Positions 1 to 11,900 of a DNA stretch of 64,000 nt are shown here, piece after piece. Both the position numbers and the translations under genes were made by a program. This DNA is from Heligmosomoides polygyrus polygyrus (taxonomy: Eukaryota; Nematoda; Chromadorea; Rhabditida; Heligmosomidae). Numbering within the stretch: position 1 is the first letter of the stretch; the number at the start of each line of letters is the position of its first letter. The stretch is taken from NCBI GenBank assembly GCA_947396885.1, contig OX377206.1:8129050-8193049 (forward strand). Direction: 5' to 3'. The notes below the pieces were generated by a model. It saw nothing but the letters and a program-made list of their open reading frames with translations. It had not been told where the DNA came from and searched no databases.

Positions 1-108
1 TGAAATTATGCCGGTTATCCTTTCCATTCGTCTTAAATATTGCTTCTTCGCTTCGCAGAATCCGCCTTGGAAAATGGTGCCCAAATTTAAATTGTGTATT
101 CAATAAAT
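1..108. other. Window start, no feature seen
   Basis: Nothing recognisable. The last 11 bases (98-108, ATTCAATAAAT) are the left target-site duplication of the SINE that follows. Confidence 0.5.
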
Positions 109-404
109 GGGGCGCGTGTAGCGCAGTCGGAGGAGGCGCGACTGTCGCGTGCACCCGATACCAGGTTTCTGGTTCGGATTTCCCGCCCAGGCCAACCAAG
201 CCTTCCATCCCTCCGGGGTCGGTGAATTGGTACCAGACTTGTCTGGGAAGGATAAAGCGCTGACTTGTTCATCGGCTGGCCACCGCAAGTCATTGTATGG
301 CCAAATACGCATTCATGTCGCCTCCACGACATCCCGTAGAAGTAGAATGCGCTGGCGCATCCCAGAAGGGATTGAATAACGCCGTCCTTTATCCTTTATC
401 CTTT
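109..404 (+). repeat. tRNA-derived SINE, full copy with 11-base target duplication
   Basis: Begins with a tRNA-like head. An A-box-like stretch (GTAGCGCAGTCGGAGGAGGC) is followed about 45 bases later by a B-box-like GGTTCGGATTTCC. The body is family-specific and the tail is a short TTATCC repeat. ATTCAATAAAT flanks it at 98-108 and 405-415, as expected of LINE-mediated retroposition. Copies recur across the window on both strands. Confidence 0.8.
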
Positions 405-415
405 ATTCAATAAAT

Positions 416-1619
416 CCACTTGTCACGTGTCTTTAACATGATTTTAACGTTTTAAACCTTAAAAGAAGCACAGCACAGGTTAGTCTGGCCAAGTTGTAAA
501 AACAGTGTAACAAGCATTCAGCCCATGCACAATCAGTCGACTCCGAATTGCAACTTTTTAGGTGTGCATGGCGCAATCTTGACTATTCGCACATCACAAA
601 AATCTGTTACCCTGTGCTTTCATATGAGTCTTAAACATCTTCAGAAAGTTCACTAGCAGCAATGTTAGAGTCTTTCAAATGGTATCTGCATTTTTTAGGA
701 TACACTGCACTTTTTGCATGTATGTTCCTAACCTTAAAAGAAGCTCAAATTAATCGGTACGGTCACTTCGTGAAAAAATTATAACACGTACTCAAGCGAC
801 ACACAATCAATCGAGTGTAAAATGCAGGGCTTCAGACGACTGCATGGCGCAATCCATACCGCTCAATTTTAATTTTTACGTCTCTGCACTAAAAAAAACA
901 ATTTTGTTCTCTTTACTGCTCCTAGTCCTGCATCACTTGGGAGTATACATCACTTTTTTGAATTTTTATTACCGTGTTCAACCTTCTTCGACATGAAGGA
1001 GTAATCCTAGTTTCATCGTTTATCAAATTTTGGGTGTTTCTAGGCAAAAATATAGGACATTATGTTTGAAATTTATGATCTCTGATATTTTGGTCTAGAA
1101 CGTAGCCACTTACGATTTGCTTCTCTAGCTCTTTACCAATTAAAAGGAGTGTGCCCTGCTTATTTCTGACGAGAACGATAATCTCTTCATGCGTAGGCAA
1201 ATAACACAGGGCTTCTGACGTCACTGCAGAATCACTGCAAATAGTTATTACTGCGAAATTTGCGTTCTATTTTAAACCTGGCTGAGCTGGGGAGCACGTC
1301 GTCTCATGCTGCAGACATGCTGACGCATGAACGAGACCTTTGGCTTTGACCGGCCTCAAAGTCTCATCTCGTTGATTTACTGCCAGTTCTAGATGTTCTG
1401 GTGACGCTATGACGCTACCCAGCCACGTTTCTTCTCTTATTGAGGTCTTGTCCCCGGTTTTTTCATGACATTATCGACCAAAAACTTTAATTGCAAAAGC
1501 AAAAAACGACATTCAAGACATTTCCAATCTAAAGGATTCTAAGCCACCCAACAATTGCTCCGTTTGCTAGAAGGCTGAAGGCTTAGAGGGCTCCGCTCAT
1601 GTATTTTTGGATCCTGAAC
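416..1619. repeat. Upstream non-coding stretch with a duplicated dispersed repeat
   Basis: Two related copies, about 455-600 and 730-850, share a segment containing CTTAAAAGAAGC and later TGCATGGCGCAATC. The same core reappears near 13690 and 56755 in introns, so this is a dispersed repeat. From 900 to 1619 I see nothing recognisable. Confidence 0.45.
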
Positions 1620-2587
1620 ATAGGTGAAGTGAATTCTGGCCGACTATCGTTCAAACCGTCGTGAAATTTGGCCACGAATGCATTTTCGACTTCTACCAAG
1701 GAGTTGAGCCAAGAATGTATCTAGAATAGTAAAATGAGCCAGGACATGGGGAACGTGTTCTGAATTTTGAAACTCGGCACAGGACTTGCAAGGCCCTTCT
1801 ATGGCACGTATTCTGAGTCCCAACGCTCGTTCCACGACGTCTGTAACACGTCTTCTGAAGTTGATCACTCGTTGCAGAATTTCTAGGGCACGCCTTTTGA
1901 ATTGGGCTCGCACTGCACGACTTCTGGGGCTCGAGTTTTGAATCCGGATGCTTGTCGCGCGACGTCTATGACACGTCTTCTGAATTTAATCACGCGTTGC
2001 AGAATTTCTGGGGCACGTCTTTTGAATTGCGCTCTCACTGCACCACTTCTGCGGCAAGTTGATTCTGAATGCTCGTCGCGTGACGTCCGTAACACGTCTT
2101 TCACGTCTTCTAGTTTGGACGCTCGGTGCATCTCGATGCAGAACTTGCGTGGCACTTCTATGACACGTATTCTGAGTCCCGGTGCTCCTCCCACGACATT
2201 TGTGACACGTCTTCTAAATATCAACACTCGATGCAAGATCTCTCGGGCACGCCTTCTGAATTGGGCGCCCACTGCTCGACTTCTGGGCACGTATTGTGAT
2301 TCCGCGGATGCCCATTGCACGACGTCTGTGATACACATTCTGAGTTTGGACGCTCGGTGCAACTCGGTACAGGACTTGCGGGCACTTCTGTGACACATAC
2401 TCTGAGTTCCAACACTCGTTCCACGACGTCTGTGACACGTCTTCTGAATTTAATTACTCGACGCAGGATTTCTGGAGCAAGTTTTTTTGAATTTGGCGCT
2501 TACTGCATGACTTCTATGCCACGTTTTCTGAATTGGGCGCTCACTGCACGACTTCTGGGCCACGTCTTTTGAATCCGCCAATATGTA
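1620..2587. repeat. Degenerate minisatellite, about 40-base unit
   Basis: A roughly 40-base unit with the core GACACGTCTTCTGAATTT, alternating with CTCACTGCACGACTTCTGG, repeats with many substitutions. It continues beyond the mariner insertion at 3850-3895. Open frames on both strands here are by-products of the repeat, not genes. Confidence 0.7.
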
Positions 2588-3847
2588 TTAGGTTGGAAAA
2601 AAAGTCTTTTCATTTTTTTCAAAGATTTATTACTTCACAACTACAAGGTCAAATCAACTGAGATAAACTCCATTTTGTTCCACTACACTTCTCCAAAGAC
2701 TGGGTAATTTTCCAATTCTTCTCGCTTAAAAGACTGCAGTTCTGGAGTCGAACCATTGCTGAATCCAATTTTTGACGTCTTCATCCTCTTCAAAATATTT
2801 CTTTCCAATTTCTTGCTTGAGAGCACGGAAGAAATGGCATTCGGTAAGGGCGAGTTCAGGGCTATACGGTGGATGTGGCATACCTCCCAGCAAAGCTCCT
2901 TTATTTTTTTTCTTGTGATCTTGCAACATGTGGCTTTGCATCGTCATGCAGGATCATCACCTTTGACGTCTCCGGCCTGTTTTCTTGGAGAGTTGCGACG
3001 ACTTTGTGGAGTTGGCCGCAGTATGTGACAGCAGTAAGTGTCTCTCCACTTCTGAGAGTTTTCCAGTAAATCACTCCTCTGACATCCGACCAAACAGTCA
3101 TGAGAATCTTCCTTTCGTGAACATTGGGCTTGAGATCAGACTTAGGGCTCTCTCCCTTTTGTACCCATTGCCTTTTCCTCGGAAGTTGGCACACAGAACC
3201 CAGGACTCTTCGCCTGTCACAATCCGCGGAAGAAACGATTTTCTTCCTTATCTGGACAGAAGAGAAGCAGCGATGGAGAGCCGTCGACCTTTCTGAGTGT
3301 CTGACAGGGCATGTGGAATCCAAGCTCCAAATTTCCATGAAAGCCAAGATTCTTCAGATGAATTCCCACTATCCTATGAGACACTTCGAGCTTCTCTGCC
3401 AGTTGACGTGTCGTCTGCCTACTATCGGTACGAAGAAGATGGAGTAGTTTAGTGCCGTCCAATTCAGTTGGCCCTCCTGACCTTCTTTGTCTTCGAGTGA
3501 ATAATCTCCCTTTAAAAACTTTCCGAACCACTCGTAACAGGCGCGAAGAGTAGTAGATCCCAAGCCATATATATGGTTAATTTGGTCTGCTGCCCGACGT
3601 GCTGTGGATTCTTTAATGAATTCATGAAGAATGCCGTGCTGAAAACGGCCGTGAGGTAGATCTGGCATTGAGTTCGGAAGATTGGATGGATAACGAATTA
3701 CAAGAAGAGTCTTAACCTGTGTCCGCGTGTGAACGGTAGACAAGTGTGATAGGATTACGAAATCAGCAATCAACGTTGGCTAGTGCGTTTACAAGGGGAA
3801 GGGTAAAAAAAATTTCGAAGTGTGAAGAGACTTTTTTTCCAACCTAA
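2588..3847 (-). mobile_element. mariner transposon, 1260 bases, inactive
   Basis: Perfect-looking terminal inverted repeats start TTAGGTTGGAAAAAAAGTC and are flanked by TA at 2586-2587 and 3848-3849. The minus strand holds a mariner transposase in several frames. They include a helix-turn-helix part (RQLAEKLEVSHRIVGIHLKN), a middle block ending ILHDDAKPHVA, and a C-terminal HPPYSPELALTECHFF. Frames are broken and the last catalytic Asp (usually PSDYHF) reads as Glu in LTECHF, so the copy is dead. The terminus matches the TTAGGTTGG start known for cecropia-group mariners such as Hsmar1. It sits inside the minisatellite. Confidence 0.9.
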
Positions 3848-3849
3848 TA

Positions 3850-3910
3850 CTTGTTGCACGACTGCTGTGTCACATCTTCTGAGTTTGGACGCTCGGTCAC
3901 CCATCCATAC
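3850..3910. repeat. Minisatellite remnant on the right side of the mariner
   Basis: Resumes the unit seen left of the mariner (TTGCACGACTGCTGTGTCAC followed by CTTCTGAGTTTGGACGCTCGG), showing that the transposon inserted into the array. Confidence 0.6.
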
Positions 3911-4087
3911 CTTTACTCGTTGCCCTCTCAAAATGCCTTAAGTTAGAACGACCAGTTGTCAAGCCTAGAAATTCAGTCACAGTAGCTCAAAATTAAATAA
4001 TTATTTTAGAGAAAAAATTAATTAAGCAATTTTTTTATTAATAAGCTAAAAAAACAACTGACTGGCCTACGCTGAAGTAGCTAAGAA

Positions 4088-4216
4088 GTCATTTAGTGTG
4101 CGCGCGACACGCGACGCGATGCATTTGTGGTGGCCAAATTGATCGAGCGACGCGGTTGATCAATTCGGCCACTATACATGGAGTAGCGTCGCGCGTCGCA
4201 CGCATACAAAACATCT
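4088..4216. repeat. Short palindromic MITE of the GCGACGCG type
   Basis: The two halves are near reverse complements. They start TTTAGTGTGCGCGCGACACG and meet around TTGATCGAGCGACGCGGTTG. The same palindrome occurs at 51369-51511 and 55417-55696. No coding capacity. Confidence 0.75.
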
Positions 4217-4231
4217 TCTAACGCGCTCCCT

Positions 4232-4248
4232 GTCCCCCCCCCCCCCCT
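4232..4248. repeat. Poly-C run
   Basis: A homopolymer of C about 15 bases long. Length in such runs is prone to sequencing error. Confidence 0.8.
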
Positions 4249-4344
4249 TGGTCGGACAGATGGAACGATAAACATTGATCAACTTTATTATACATATACT
4301 ATATTAATTCAAAGTGGTTTTTAAGATAAGATAGAATATTACGT

Positions 4345-4460
4345 GCGGACAAACAGCGCCGGTGGTGCAAGGCGTGGCATCGCTGCCCGGAAAGCAGAGG
4401 GTGCGGGTTCGAGTTCGGCCTGGCGCAAGAGTTTTGATCGAAACAAAACATCCTGTAACA
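4345..4460 (+). repeat. tRNA-like repeat, single copy
   Basis: GCGCCGGTGGTGCAAGGCG through GGGTTCGAGTTCGGCCTGGC folds like a tRNA acceptor, D and T arm. The anticodon loop reads CCGGAAA, lacking U33, so it is not a functional tRNA. The same unit forms both arms of the hairpin at 18362-18912, including the flank AGAGTTTTGATCG. Confidence 0.65.
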
Positions 4461-4544
4461 ACGTTTTTAAGGCAGTTTCTAAAATCTCGTATTGATTTCT
4501 TCTTGATTATGTTTCTATGTATGTAAAAGTGTTGTACTCGTGCC

Positions 4545-5383
4545 TCACAAGGAAAAGTTCCCAACTCATGGTGAGCTTTTGCGATGCTATGGATGTAGGG
4601 CATTGTAAGCGAAGTCCAGAATCACAGTCAGTTTTTGCTGAACGCTTTTCAAAGTCTGAAATAGAGGTGTTAAGGCGTGTGCGCAACACTCATCAACCCG
4701 TACGACACCCCACGAGATGTGCCTCGGTGGCGCAGTCGGTAGGAGTGCCGTCTCATAGAGGTACACCGGCGGGTTTTTGAGTTCGAGTCTACGTACTGCC
4801 GACACTTTTGCACATGTTAGTTTGTTTCTCTTACGCTTTCTCATGATCATAGTAGTCAATTTTAGATCATCAATGCTTACGATAAACCAAGGCTATCTGT
4901 TTGCGCCCTCATGTGCGCTAGTTTTTTAACGATGCGTCGATTTTGCAACGATTTCCGGAGAAATTGCATGGCGCAGATACGCATCGTGGAAAAACTAGCA
5001 CATATGAAGACCCAAATGGACAGCCTTGGTTTGATGTACGCATTGTTGGTCTAAAATCGACTTCTGTGATCATGGGAAAGTGTGATGACAACAAACTAAT
5101 ATGTGCAAAAGCATTGGCAGTACGCGGACTCGAACTCAAAAGCTCGCCGGTGTGCTCCTATGAGGCGGCACTCCTACCGACTGCGCCATCGAGGCACATC
5201 TCATGGGGTGAGGTAGAGGCTGATGAGTGTTGCGCACACGCCTTCACACCTCTTCTTCAGATCTTCAAAAAAGCGTTCAGCAGAAAGTAGCCGTGGTTCT
5301 GATCTTCGCATACAGGACCGTGCATCCTGTCAGAATAGCATCGGGAGAGATCACCTTGAGTTGGGAACCTTTCCCTGTCAAGG
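4545..5383. repeat. Long hairpin element with tRNA-Met-like arms
   Basis: The arms 4545-4868 and about 5030-5383 are diverged reverse complements separated by about 160 bases. Each arm carries a tRNA-like block: GCCTCGGTGGCGCAGTCGG, a TCTCATAGA loop with CAT in the anticodon position, and a B box GAGTTCGAGTC. Imperfect stems argue against a working tRNA. A fragment of the same family lies at 31815-31930. Confidence 0.75.
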
Positions 5384-5917
5384 TAAAAATCACCCAAATT
5401 GAGTACGGATACAGAATATTTCTGGGCAGCAGCGTGATGCTTTTAGTCACTAATGCAATTGATTCATCTCTTTTAGATGCTCCAGCAACCAGTTCCTGAA
5501 CTGCGTAGCTTTCAATCGCTGTCCAAATATGCAGGAGGTCCGAGGTAATGTTTTCAGTGTGAAATCGTCTAAGATCTTCAGGGGTTCATCCTTCAGCTAT
5601 TGGTAAATTTTGCTTCGAACATGGCGTTACTTTATGAGTTTCTATTGCGTGCCAAGGTAGCGTGGTACTATGAATACTATGTCGGAAAGTCTCTATTATT
5701 TTCAGATGTTCAAATAATATCTGTTACTGCACTAGGTACAACTTTACTCTTCACTTCGCTGAACTAATCATTTTTCGTTTACGTATCCGTCTGATTAATG
5801 TCCAGTTAGCGGCAAAAGCCGCTCGTAACCTGTTTGCGTTTCCTTGAATTTTGAATTTCGTTTTTCCTAGCTGTTTAGAAAATGTCGGAGTTTATACTGA
5901 GTGTCTCACGGTTTCAG
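5384..5917. other. Non-coding stretch before the first recognised channel exon
   Basis: No exon or repeat that I can support. It is part of the intron, or the 5' region, upstream of exon 1 of the recognised set. Confidence 0.4.
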
Positions 5918-5999
5918 ATCCGCTCTTGGTCGCCGTACGTCGAGTGTGCTGGCTGCACGTCGATCGTCTCAGACCAAGAAGCGCTTCGACGATTTGGAA
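5918..5999 (+). CDS. cca-1: cca-1 exon 1 of the recognised set: N-terminal cytoplasmic region
   Basis: Reads [19 protein letters not shown] followed by DDLE after an acceptor GTTTCAG; the donor is GTGAGC. The first base completes a codon from an unseen upstream exon, so the start codon is not here. The basic, serine-rich composition fits the cytoplasmic N-terminus. The frame is fixed by phase agreement with the next two exons. Confidence 0.75.
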
Positions 6000-8900
6000 G
6001 TGAGCTGGAGCTGGAGCTGCTTCTCACTTCCAGCTGACGAAGCTTTCTCGTTTTCCGCATCACTAATCTAATTTCACCTTTTTCAGGCCATTGGATCAGC
6101 CAGCGGTTCAAAGGAAACTGTCTCGGAGGCGGGAAAGGTTAGCGTCAACTAATTCTGCAAATTTATGGAACGTGTTTCAGTTTATGTCCGCTTCCCCTGA
6201 TACAACACATACACGAGTCGTAAAACACGTTTTACCTCAAACTTGAGTAATTAAGCCCACAGTATGAATACACCACATCAATATCATATGATGAGAGCAC
6301 CCAAATAGATAATATGAGAGGCTAACATGAGAATAAATGAAAACTAAAAAGAGATAAGCACTGTGAAGATTTTCCAGATGGTTGGCTTTATAGTGTGTTT
6401 TTATTTGCTTAGTGCGACAATATGATGACACTCAAAGCTAAATTCAGTACATGACGCGAAAATTAGCACCACTGGCAGGTGAGGACGCGCAGGCTTGTCA
6501 ATTCCTATCGAATACGCGTGCCACTCAGAAGTGGGACGTACGGTCCATACACAATTAGTTAGGGTGTTCGGTTGATGCTGTGCTTGGTTATGATTGGCTG
6601 GCGCGATCCCATCTCCCAACGCTGCTCACCTTCGCAACATGAACCCTAAATTCTTTTACAAAATCCCACGAATCGTCCTATGTCTATGATCGCGATAAAG
6701 TGGCGACAGAGCAATGCTATTATGGTTCATAAGGTTTTTAGAAAAAAAGCATGGCAGAATTCAAAACCATGTATCTTTGCCAGCTAATGTTGTTAGCAAA
6801 TAGGATTTAAAATTTCTGCGTTTCATGTAGTGCATAGTGCCACCTCTAAATATTCACCAACTTGCGTTTGTGACTTAAATGCGTTTTTCGTGTTTTTTTT
6901 TCAACTTTTCAAGGTGCTTTTTTCCCACAAAAATTTGTAATGAAGCCTGTCATCGCCCAACCTATCATATGACATGCAGTTGCCGCCTAAGTATGAGCGA
7001 AGACCTGAAACCCCATCACCTTATCACCTGTCGTCCCGTTGATCATCGGCTTACTCGAGCAGGCGCCAGCAGTGTCACCATTGTCGCATGCCAGAGTGCT
7101 CCAATAGATCCTCCTCGCTCGAGGGGCACGAAGGGAGTCATATCGTTCGTTCAGGGCTTTCACGAAGATGTCCGACCAACGCGTTGATAGGCGCCCTGGT
7201 GTTCTCTTGACATCCCGCGGAATCCAGACGGTGACCGCTCTTGTCCGGCGGGTGTCTGCTACTGCTTTGCGACATTACGTGGTCGGCCCACCTAATTTTC
7301 GACGACCCTGTCTCATGTAACAGTGTCTCTGATCTTTGAACGTCGACGAAGCTCTATGCTCCGGAGGCATTGACTTCGAGGCAAAAACCTAAAAATCAAT
7401 AGCGAAATCAAAAAGCCACTTAATTGCGCTGACCCGCCCTATATCTGTCGCTTTGTTTCGTTTAATTATGTTCTCTGACGAGGCAAGAATTCTCTGTCAA
7501 ATTTTAAAATTCAGCGCATTTAAATTTTATTTTCATAGTTTTTATAAGTATGGACTTCCCACAACAGTTCATCCGACACCAAAGCTGATAGAAGTTTAAC
7601 AGTTTGGAGCATGTTAGTGCTTGGCGACCGTCGTTTTCCAAAAGGAAGATTTGAAATATTCTTCATTTGTTCTCCATTTTATTTTATTTATCATATTTGT
7701 CTTTCCATTCCCATTTTATTTTATTTTATTTCTTTATTCGTCCTTTATTTTATAAAGAAAGTCGTATCAACCTTTCTGATGTGATTGTACTAGTCTCTTC
7801 TGTATCCACTCGTGGTGTAGGCCGGAAAACAGACATAAGACATCCATGTTTTAAGTTTATTATATTGATTTGCCAACTGTCAAACTTGTAAATAGGCGAA
7901 TTTCAAATGGATGGCATTGTCGGCAATTTCAGTCATGGAGATTTATGTTTCGGCACAGTGAATTAGTGCTACGGAAAACAGATTTGATCTAAACGGTGAA
8001 TTCGGATCGATTTATTCGTTCAGATCATTGATGGGATTGTGTAAAGATGTTCTGATCTACGTCCAGTACCGTCTAGAGCACAAAAAGCTTAGAGCTACAG
8101 ATACTGCCACGTTTTAAAGATTTCTCGAACTACGCTAGATTCTGACTTTTATCAGTTCTATTTCTTGTCTAGCTTACTTTTTATTTTTCTTTCTGAAGAA
8201 AAAAAAAAACAGCTCGGCTGCTGTCGTGAAAATGGACCTACGGAGCTACACAACCACAAGTTTTCCTATAATTTCGTGGTCGAAAATATTTTCTCTCATT
8301 GAAATTTCCTCAAAAAAATGAGAAGCCTCAGCGGATGGTGATAGGTTTGAAACTTTTTCCAACCTTGTAACGCTGGAGAAAGATTAAAACACAGCCAAGT
8401 CCCAAAGACCTAATTTTAACGCATTTCAGCAAGGACCCTCCTGTGAGCCATCGGCATCCCGTTGGGAGAAGCAGGTGGAGTGGGGAGAAGAGGAGCGCAT
8501 CGACGACATCGACGACCTCCCCTATCCGGGGTAAGTTCAGAAGACTTGCAGTACAGTCATATGCCTATGAAACGCAAATATCCACCGGATGGATGTGTGG
8601 TTCTTGATTCGTTCGTCGGAATGTGATTTTTTATGGAGCGCACGAACGCATGCCGTGTCTACCTACAGCATCAGCTTACGAATGTTTTTTACGTCTGAAT
8701 TTATTCTGTTTAAGCATTCTCACACGCTCCACCTAAAAGAAATCGCCGTTGAAAACATCGCTCACGAATGTGTGCAGTTATCTAGGGATTGGCTGAGAAA
8801 AGGAGAATTCGTTGCCTTTGTAAACTAGGATACGAAATATGCAAATTCAGTTAACTGTGAGAAATAACTCTTCAGTTTATTCAGAGGTCTTCCAAGTAGA

Positions 8901-11900
8901 ACAAAAAAATTTCGTCTTTCAAGTAAAATCGCAGTGTAATTAAGGTAGTTCCACTCAATTCTCGGAAGTCCTAGTAAATGAATCTGGGGTAGCGTGAACT
9001 CACTTCCAACCATAGTTCCTAATAGAATGGAGTGGTTCTCACCAACGCAAACCTTCACGTAACTCGTTCAATTGTCCTTATTAGTTTTCTTCTTCGTTTT
9101 TTAGTTTTCTCCTTCCTGCTTTAGGTATGTATCTCTAAAAGCTGCTTTATTGCCTTTATTGGCTTCTACGGGGCCGTTTATACTTCGACGCCGAGCGACG
9201 CGACGCCACTTGTTGTAGCTGTATTGATCGGGCGGCGCGATCGATCAATTTGGCCACTATACATGCCGTCGCGTCCCTTAGCGTTGGAAGTATAAACGGG
9301 GCCTATAAAACCACATTTTCATCTAGTAATGATACCCAGAAGACGGGCGCGTGGTAGCGCAGTCGGACGGGCGCCGTCTGCCGCGTGTGCCCAGTCCCAA
9401 CTTCTTGGTTCGAATTTCCCGCCTAGGCCAACCAAGCCTTCCATACTTCCTGAATCGGTGAAGTGATCGTCAGTAGTCTGTGGGATGAGACTTGTCCGAG
9501 AAGAATAAAACCTTGACTTGTCCGTCAGCTGAAGTCATTGAATATGCCAATTACGCATTCAGATTGTCTCCACGTAGAAGTGGAATGCGTACCTCATCCA
9601 AAAAGGGATGAAAATTCAAAACGAACGCTGTCCTTTATCACTTATCCTTTATAAGCCCAGTGTTCTAGCAAATATAATTGGAGGCTGATGGTGATCCAAA
9701 CTTTGTCAGTCCATCCCCCTACTTTTCCAAATTTCTCCCGTTCTGTCATTCTTGAAGGACGCGGATATACAACGGCTGACAGTATTCTCATCAAAATCAG
9801 CTCGTTTTGGAGTACAAGTAGGGCGTTAAGTATAAAAGCCACTTTTAACTCTTCCCTTTGGAGGAAGTGTTTAGCTCCTATCTCTACGAGGTAATGTGGA
9901 GGCAATTATAGTGCCCATTTGACCTATACAATGATTTATGGTGGCCATTGGATGGCTGGACATGTCAGTGCTTTTTTCTTTTCCAAACAAGCTTGATGCT
10001 AACTATATGTAGTTGTGCTCGAACGATTATATTCGAATAGTTTATTCAAATAATTATTCGAACAGTCGAATATTCGATATCTCCAGATTTTCGAACATTC
10101 AGTCTAATTCGAACATCGAAATGAGAGCTGTATTCGAATAATATTCGAAAATCGAATATTTCCAATTTTTTCGTAAACCGATTAATTCTATTGGGATAGC
10201 ATACACTTAAAATCTTCAAAAACAGAACGTGATTCGAACAAATTATTCAATTACTCGAATACTCGAATAAAAAACAAATGGGAGTTATTCGGATTTTTGA
10301 TAATTCGAAAAAATTGATGAGTGTACAAATTCGATGCTTCATTCGCTTGACTTTTTTTGGCACCGAATAAGTTCGTTCATTCATTCACCCAATGAAATCT
10401 ATCAAAAGCTAGTGCTAACCCACCGACTCCGGAGGTATGGAAGGTTTCCTTACCCGTGGCGGGACCGAAATCAAAAACTCTCACTTACTATTCGAGCCGC
10501 ACTCCAAAGTATACATGGTTGTGCTGCGTGAATTTTTTTTCGAATATTCGACTTGTATCGAATGCCTAAAAATTTCGAGTATTCGAGTTCTAATATATCC
10601 GAAAAAAGCAGTTCTTCTGAACGTTCGAATTCGGTAAGCGATTTTTTGAATATTCACCTTCGAATATTCAACATCGAATGAAAATCATTCGAACACCCAC
10701 GAAAGGTCATTCGAGCACTACTATACTCTGCAGTCAGCGTCTCATTGGACCGGACTCCTGCACGCCTAGACTTCAATGTTAAATAATGAGAAAATAATGA
10801 GAAAGTATACTAGAATTACGTTCACATTTCATGCTTACTTAGATTTTTTACCATTGCTGAATGAATGATTACCTACAGGGCAGAGCATTTTTTTCGGAGA
10901 AAGTCCTCTGATATGCTCATGTTTCATCACCTGGAAACTTTACGCTGTACGATGTAGCTGGAGGTTTCATTTGATGTCAGCCCCAGACCATCTAACGATA
11001 TTCTGATTCAGACTCGCTGAGCCGGCTCTACGGTGTTTGAAACAGGCACAACCGCCGCGATCATGGGCTCTGACGTTAGTGATGAGCCCGTGGTTCGATA
11101 GGGTCACGATGTTTGTCATCCTCATTAACTGCATCACATTAGGTATGCCCAAAGCATTTTCTATTCGCTTAGACTAGTCCGTTGGACCATTTATTCAAGC
11201 GACGATTTTTACAGGAATGTATCGGCCGTGCGACGACGGTCCCGACTGCAACACATATCGCTGTAATATACTCGCCTTAATTGATCACGCTATATTCGCT
11301 TATTTTTCAGCGGAAATGGTGAGCTTCACCGCAGCTTAGGTAGCACTGGAGTTGGTGGAGGACCATTCGGTTTTTGATTTCTGGATTGCATGCATCTTTT
11401 CCTTTTTTCACTCCATTATCAAGCATTTATCAAGCAGTGTGTATAGGTATGTAGAGATACCGTAAGGAAACCATACCCTCTGCCTGCAGTTGGTAGCGGG
11501 TGCGATTCGAATTCAGGAGAGGAATCGAGGTTAAGATTGAACTAAGGGCCTGTTCATACTTCCCTACAAGAGCAACAAGAGCGACAAAAGCGACAAGAAC
11601 GACAAGAACGATTCATCCTGTGGAGTTCGATCAAGTTTATCGTGTTGTTAGAGCGCAGTCGGAGGAGGTGCCGTGGCTGTCGCGTACATCCGATACCAGG
11701 TTCCTGGTTCGGATTTCCCGCCCAGGCCAACCAATCCTTCCATCCCTCCGGTGTCGGTGATTTGGTACCAGACTTGTCTGGTAAGGGTAAGGCACTGACT
11801 TGTACATCGGCTGGCCACCGCAAGTCATTGTATGGCCAAATACGCATTCAACACGTCTTCATGACATCCCTTAGAAGTAGAATGCGTGGCGCATCCCAAA

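Larger units (their letters stand above)
8531..11011. other. Intron filled by three repeats
   Basis: Contains the palindromic MITE at 9170-9304, a SINE at 9345-9655, a degenerate SINE piece near 9905-9980 and the TTCGAA element at 10009-10723. The remainder shows nothing recognisable. Confidence 0.6.

Noticed and set aside
1644..2572. Long open frames on both strands
   Set aside because: They follow a 40-base minisatellite, and all frames are open for compositional reasons.
1620..2587. CRISPR array
   Set aside because: Repeats are degenerate and directly contiguous without unique spacers, and the genome is eukaryotic.
4345..4430. Functional tRNA gene
   Set aside because: Acceptor and T arms pair, but the anticodon loop CCGGAAA lacks U33, the D arm is poor, and the unit is part of a dispersed repeat. 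A tRNA scan would settle it.
4715..5215. Pair of tRNA-Met genes
   Set aside because: CAT sits in a loop and the boxes are present, but the stems have mismatches and the two units are arms of one hairpin repeat.
5529..5546. Start exon ATGCAGGAGGTCCGAG before GTAATG
   Set aside because: The phase after this donor does not match the phase needed at 5918.
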